Shown: positions 60,851 to 64,000 of the stretch, one piece after another | Numbering within the stretch: the first letter of the stretch is position 1 | Layout: each line of letters begins with the position of its first letter | NCBI GenBank assembly: GCA_013398615.1 | Contig: VZSR01003807.1 | Span: 20,458,554-20,522,553, forward strand | Direction: 5' to 3' | Origin: Brachypodius melanocephalos | Lineage: Eukaryota > Chordata > Aves > Passeriformes > Pycnonotidae | DNA: 64,000 nucleotides | Position numbers and translations under genes: made by a program | The notes under the pieces: generated by a model | Seen by the model: the letters and a program-made list of their open reading frames with translations, nothing else | What the model was told of the DNA's origin: nothing | Database searches by the model: none

Positions 60851-62599
60851 ATGAGAAGTGTTCAGAAGCAGAGTGAGAACAGAGAGTTTAGAGGGTTGTG
60901 CTGTGGAGTGTGGCCAGCTCAGGTCAATGCCTAGACATAGAGGCAGACCTCATCAGTCCTTCCCACTGGAACTATTCTGTCCTATTCTAGTCTAGAGTAG
61001 TCTAGTCTAATTATTTTTTAACAGTTGTATTTTCCTTTATGATAGAACTGGTTCCTTGTCATGGCAAGAATGAGAAATAATCCCTATGTTTTTCAGCTCT
61101 GAAATATATAAAACCCATGGCCAGCTGAAAAGTAAAGGGCAAAGGGAAGTGGAAAAATAAAGAAAAGCCAGTGGCACACAATGTTTTAATTAATAATAGA
61201 ATGCTGGAACTAGAAATCATGAGAAAAGTCAATATCCTTTACCTCATAATAAAAATGGTCTTAAAACCTTTTAATATTATTAAGCAGTTTCAAATGCTTT
61301 AAAATTCTATTCCCCACTAGGCTGGAGATGTGAAAGCTCATGGAGTCTCTTTCAATAGCGAGCTGGCTGATGTGACAAAGTGCATGACTCTCTCTTTTTA
61401 ATTCTTGACTTATGTTTTTTCTTGATTTTTCTTTATTTGAAATCACGGGGAATGAGACACTTATAGCCTTGGGGAGAACAACCTTCAGCAAGAGTACTTT
61501 CTTATTTAACTAAAATACATTAAGTGTGGCCAAAATGATCTCAATACATACCGCAGAAAACGAAAATATTTAATGGGTAGTGGCATGATGGGACCACTAC
61601 CTCATGGGGCTTTGGGAAAACCTTGGTGGTATTGTCACTTTTGCAGAGGGGATTCAGGGCCAAATCCTTGGAGAGGCTGCAGTCTATTTAACACAAAGCC
61701 CAGGAAAGGAACAAAAGACAGTACCATCTAATTGTGGTAGAACTTTAAAATCCAAGTATCTAAAGATCTTTTATGCCAAATCAATAAAATGTTATTATAC
61801 CTCTAATCTCATTGTAAAAAAATAATTTAAGGGACTTTGGATTCCCAAAGCACTTGCAGTAACCATAATTTTCCTAATATTCAAATCTCACCCTCATCAC
61901 CAGTTCCCCACACACTAAAAGAGCTAATGATATATTTATTTTGATGATGTTTGCTAAGGCCAGTCTTTCCTTCATTTAATTTTTCTTGTGGGAAAAAAAT
62001 GAGATCATTATCATTAGACACAGCTTTCGGTAAGTTTTAAGACTTGCTCTGATCTCATTCTTTTACACAGTGGCTGTCCTGTGTGATGTCTAGACTGTTA
62101 AGTGATATTTAGACTTTTAAACAGTCCAAATACTGCTGAACTTCATGACAGTTTTCCACTTCTATTAGGAGACAGACAAACACCTTTATATCTGTATTCC
62201 AAAACTCCTTTTTTCTACTCATAAAGTAAAGTTAATTTTTCAGAGATCACCTTTTCCTTTGGTTACCATTGGGAAACAAAAAGCATAAGTTCAATGGGCA
62301 AAGGAAAAAAAAATATGCATTTAATTAACAGTAGATGAATACACTGCAAAAAATAAGTTCTATTCATTTTCAGTTGGGGAAAATTTTGTGGTGTAGAGAT
62401 ATTTTTTCAAGTTTTCTCTTCTCACCAGGGAACTGATTTATTGACAATCAGTTAGTGCTTTCAGATAAATCTCTAGTGTTTACAGCAATATTTCTGCCTC
62501 ACTTATTTTTTAACTGTTTAATTTTATCTTCTCATAGACTTGTGAAAATTAGTTATTGAAAAAGCCATTTCTTCATCTTTTCCTTGTTGAAGGTCAGTG
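60851..62599. other. Non-coding AT-rich sequence
   Basis: No gene or transposon is recognised apart from the TCTAG array. Short frames (73-76 codons) are unrecognisable. Confidence 0.6.
60984..61010. repeat. TCTAG-type short tandem repeat
   Basis: ATTCTAGTCTAGAGTAGTCT continues as AGTCTAA, an interrupted array of the pentamer TCTAG. Confidence 0.8.
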
Positions 62600-62990
62600 C
62601 CAGAGTCCTGCTTATTTTATGGTTTGAGAGCTTTGTTCAGTCTCTTTTTATATGTCCCAAAGGGTGGGTATTCTACCACTTTTCTTGGAAGACTTTCTAC
62701 AGCTTAATAGACTTCATTATTAGCAAAAAAAATCCCATAAATCAGCCTAATTTTCCAATGCTACATCTAAAAGTGTTATTCTTGTTAGTTACAGTGTCCT
62801 GGCTCAATCTGCACAATCCCACATCCTTCCTTTCTTTTTAACATCTTTCAAAATTCTTGGCTTAGTTTTCTCCCCTATTAATTGTTGTTACTCATTCCTT
62901 GGGATCAAACTCTTTTCTTGTCGGGAGCCACTCAGATAATGCTGGGGACACGCTGTCTACAGATATTTGAAAATGTCTTCCAGCAGTTTT
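62600..62990 (-). mobile_element. Old CR1 LINE fragment, minus orientation
   Basis: GGGTGGGTATTCTACCACTT, CTTGGAAGACTTTCTACAGC, TTAATAGACTTCATTATTAG, CATCTAAAAGTGTTATTCTTG and, after a gap, CAGATATTTGAAAATGTCTT appear in the same order as antisense old amniote CR1 3' sequence (bad-debt words such as 'gattccaccacctc..gaagactattccacagtttaatagacct'). Divergence is strong. The right part (62860-62990) is less certain. Confidence 0.6.
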
Positions 62991-63258
62991 TAGCTGTTTC
63001 AAAAGCTACATGACATCACCTAATGATATACTGTGGTAATTGGGTATAGGCAGACCAAGGTTTGCAGAATGCTTGCCTAGTAAAATGTGCTTTAGTAGCA
63101 TTTACTTCTGCTAAGATGTTTGTTTGGCCAGACTATAAAAACTGATAAAAAGCTGAGAGGCAACACTTTTCCTTGCTCTTCCCCTCAGAAACTTCTCTGT
63201 CAAATCACAAAACACAAAACTGAACACCCTGAAGAAGATAGTAAAGCACAATTTTATT

Positions 63259-63600
63259 TCATAGAATCATAGAATGGTTTGGGTTGGAAGAGACCTTAAA
63301 AATCATCTTGTTCCAACCTCAATGCTATGGGCAGGGACATCTTCCATTAGACCGGGTTGCTCAAAGCCCCACCCAACTTGCCCTTGGACACTTCCAGAGA
63401 TGGGGCATCCCCAGCTTCTCTGGGAAACCTGTTACAGTGTCTCAACGCTCACAGTAAACAATTTCTTCCAAATATCTACCAGAAGTCAACTATCTTTCAG
63501 TTTAAAGACATTATTCCTTGTCCTATCACTACATGCCTTTGCACAAAGTCCCTCTCCAGCTCTCCTATAGCCCTCTTTATGTGCCTGTTCAGTACTTCTG
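63259..63600 (-). mobile_element. Young-type CR1 LINE 3' region, minus orientation
   Basis: It starts with TCATAGAATCATAGAATGGT followed by TTGGGTTGGAAGAGACCTTA, the best preserved CR1 terminus in the window. It continues with GGGACATCTTCCATTAGACC, GTTGCTCAAAGCCCCACCCA, CAGAGATGGGGCATCCCCAG, CTTCTCTGGGAAACCTGTTA and TTCCTTGTCCTATCACTACA. The orientation is minus and it is 5'-truncated near 63590. Frames at 63274-63779 run through it and are not genes. Confidence 0.93.
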
Positions 63601-63610
63601 GTACTGAACA
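63586..63610. repeat. Perfect 10-bp inverted repeat
   Basis: TGTTCAGTAC and GTACTGAACA flank a 5-base loop TTCTG. It lies at the 5'-truncation edge of the CR1 copy ending there. Confidence 0.9.
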
Positions 63611-64000
63611 GACTTTCAGTGTTTCATGTTTTTGTTCACGATGTGCGTTTGCAAGGTTGGAACAGATGCTGTCTAAACCCCTCGGCAGCACTGCCACTGA
63701 GCAGCCAGGTGTTTATGGAACACAAGGCAGGATTATAAAAATGTGGTGTTTCCTTTTGTCAGCAAAGGTGCTTCAGTGAGCAGAAAAGTGGATTAAACTA
63801 TCTTCTCCCCCCAGAACTGGATATTGCAAGATATATATAAGAAGAGAGTAAAAAGAATTTTTGTGGCGTTGCTACACTCTTGTGTACCTCCCAAGGCCAC
63901 TGCAATCCAACTCCTGATAGCTTAGATCTGTCCAGTTTCAGTAGGAAATGCACCTTTGCAAATGTCCTGGATTGTAGTATAGGATTAGCACAAAGTATTC
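63611..64000. other. Non-coding sequence to window end
   Basis: No gene or repeat is recognised beyond a short ATATATATAA stretch near 63830. Confidence 0.6.

Noticed and set aside
1..64000. CRISPR arrays, operons, riboswitches, prophage or other prokaryotic systems
   Set aside because: The sequence is vertebrate nuclear DNA with CR1 LINEs. No regularly spaced repeat array or compact gene clusters exist.

Overview
This 64 kb window reads as nuclear DNA from a bird, and probably a songbird. I find no protein-coding gene I can support. The bird assignment rests on many CR1 LINE fragments with the avian 3' end, an octamer-type tail reading TCATAGAATCATAGAAT on the minus-oriented copies. The songbird suggestion rests on one tRNA-Ile/CR1 chimeric SINE at 47694-47837, which resembles the family I remember as TguSINE1 of zebra finch. 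The DNA is AT-rich and CpG-poor, with scattered microsatellites and two assembly gaps. All of this fits a vertebrate intergenic or long-intron region.

Layout. 1-15974 is unique AT-rich non-coding DNA with one GC-richer patch at about 7501-8760. 15975-16145 may be a very old CR1 piece. 18922-19500 holds a CR1 3' tail and, separately, a CR1 reverse-transcriptase fragment, both on the minus strand. 19780-20079 is an assembly gap next to a (TTCC)n run. 21869-22036 is a CR1 tail on the minus strand. 22037-30766 is non-coding and includes a few stretches that look constrained. 30767-30916 is a (GGAGA)n run ending in a 100-N gap. 33963-34567 is a plus-strand CR1 with an internal deletion. 42688-47837 is a retroelement-rich stretch: a young CR1 tail, a diverged minus-strand CR1, a long very old CR1 ORF2/3' region, a second old CR1 tail, and the SINE. 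47838-60619 is non-coding, with a 41-base pure A run at 52324. 60620-63610 carries three minus-strand CR1 fragments of different apparent age.

No set of genes works together here. The content is layered transposon history: old amniote-type CR1, younger avian CR1, and a SINE that borrowed a CR1 tail. These sit in otherwise unique sequence that may include cis-regulatory elements. The open reading frames are all short (187 codons at most), often open on both strands, not recognisable, and in several cases run through repeats or gaps. No undescribed biological system can be supported from the sequence. The best leads are the SINE, the internally deleted CR1, the long old CR1, and several candidate conserved non-coding elements that need comparative alignment. 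CR1 calls were made by eye against remembered consensus patterns, so boundaries are approximate.
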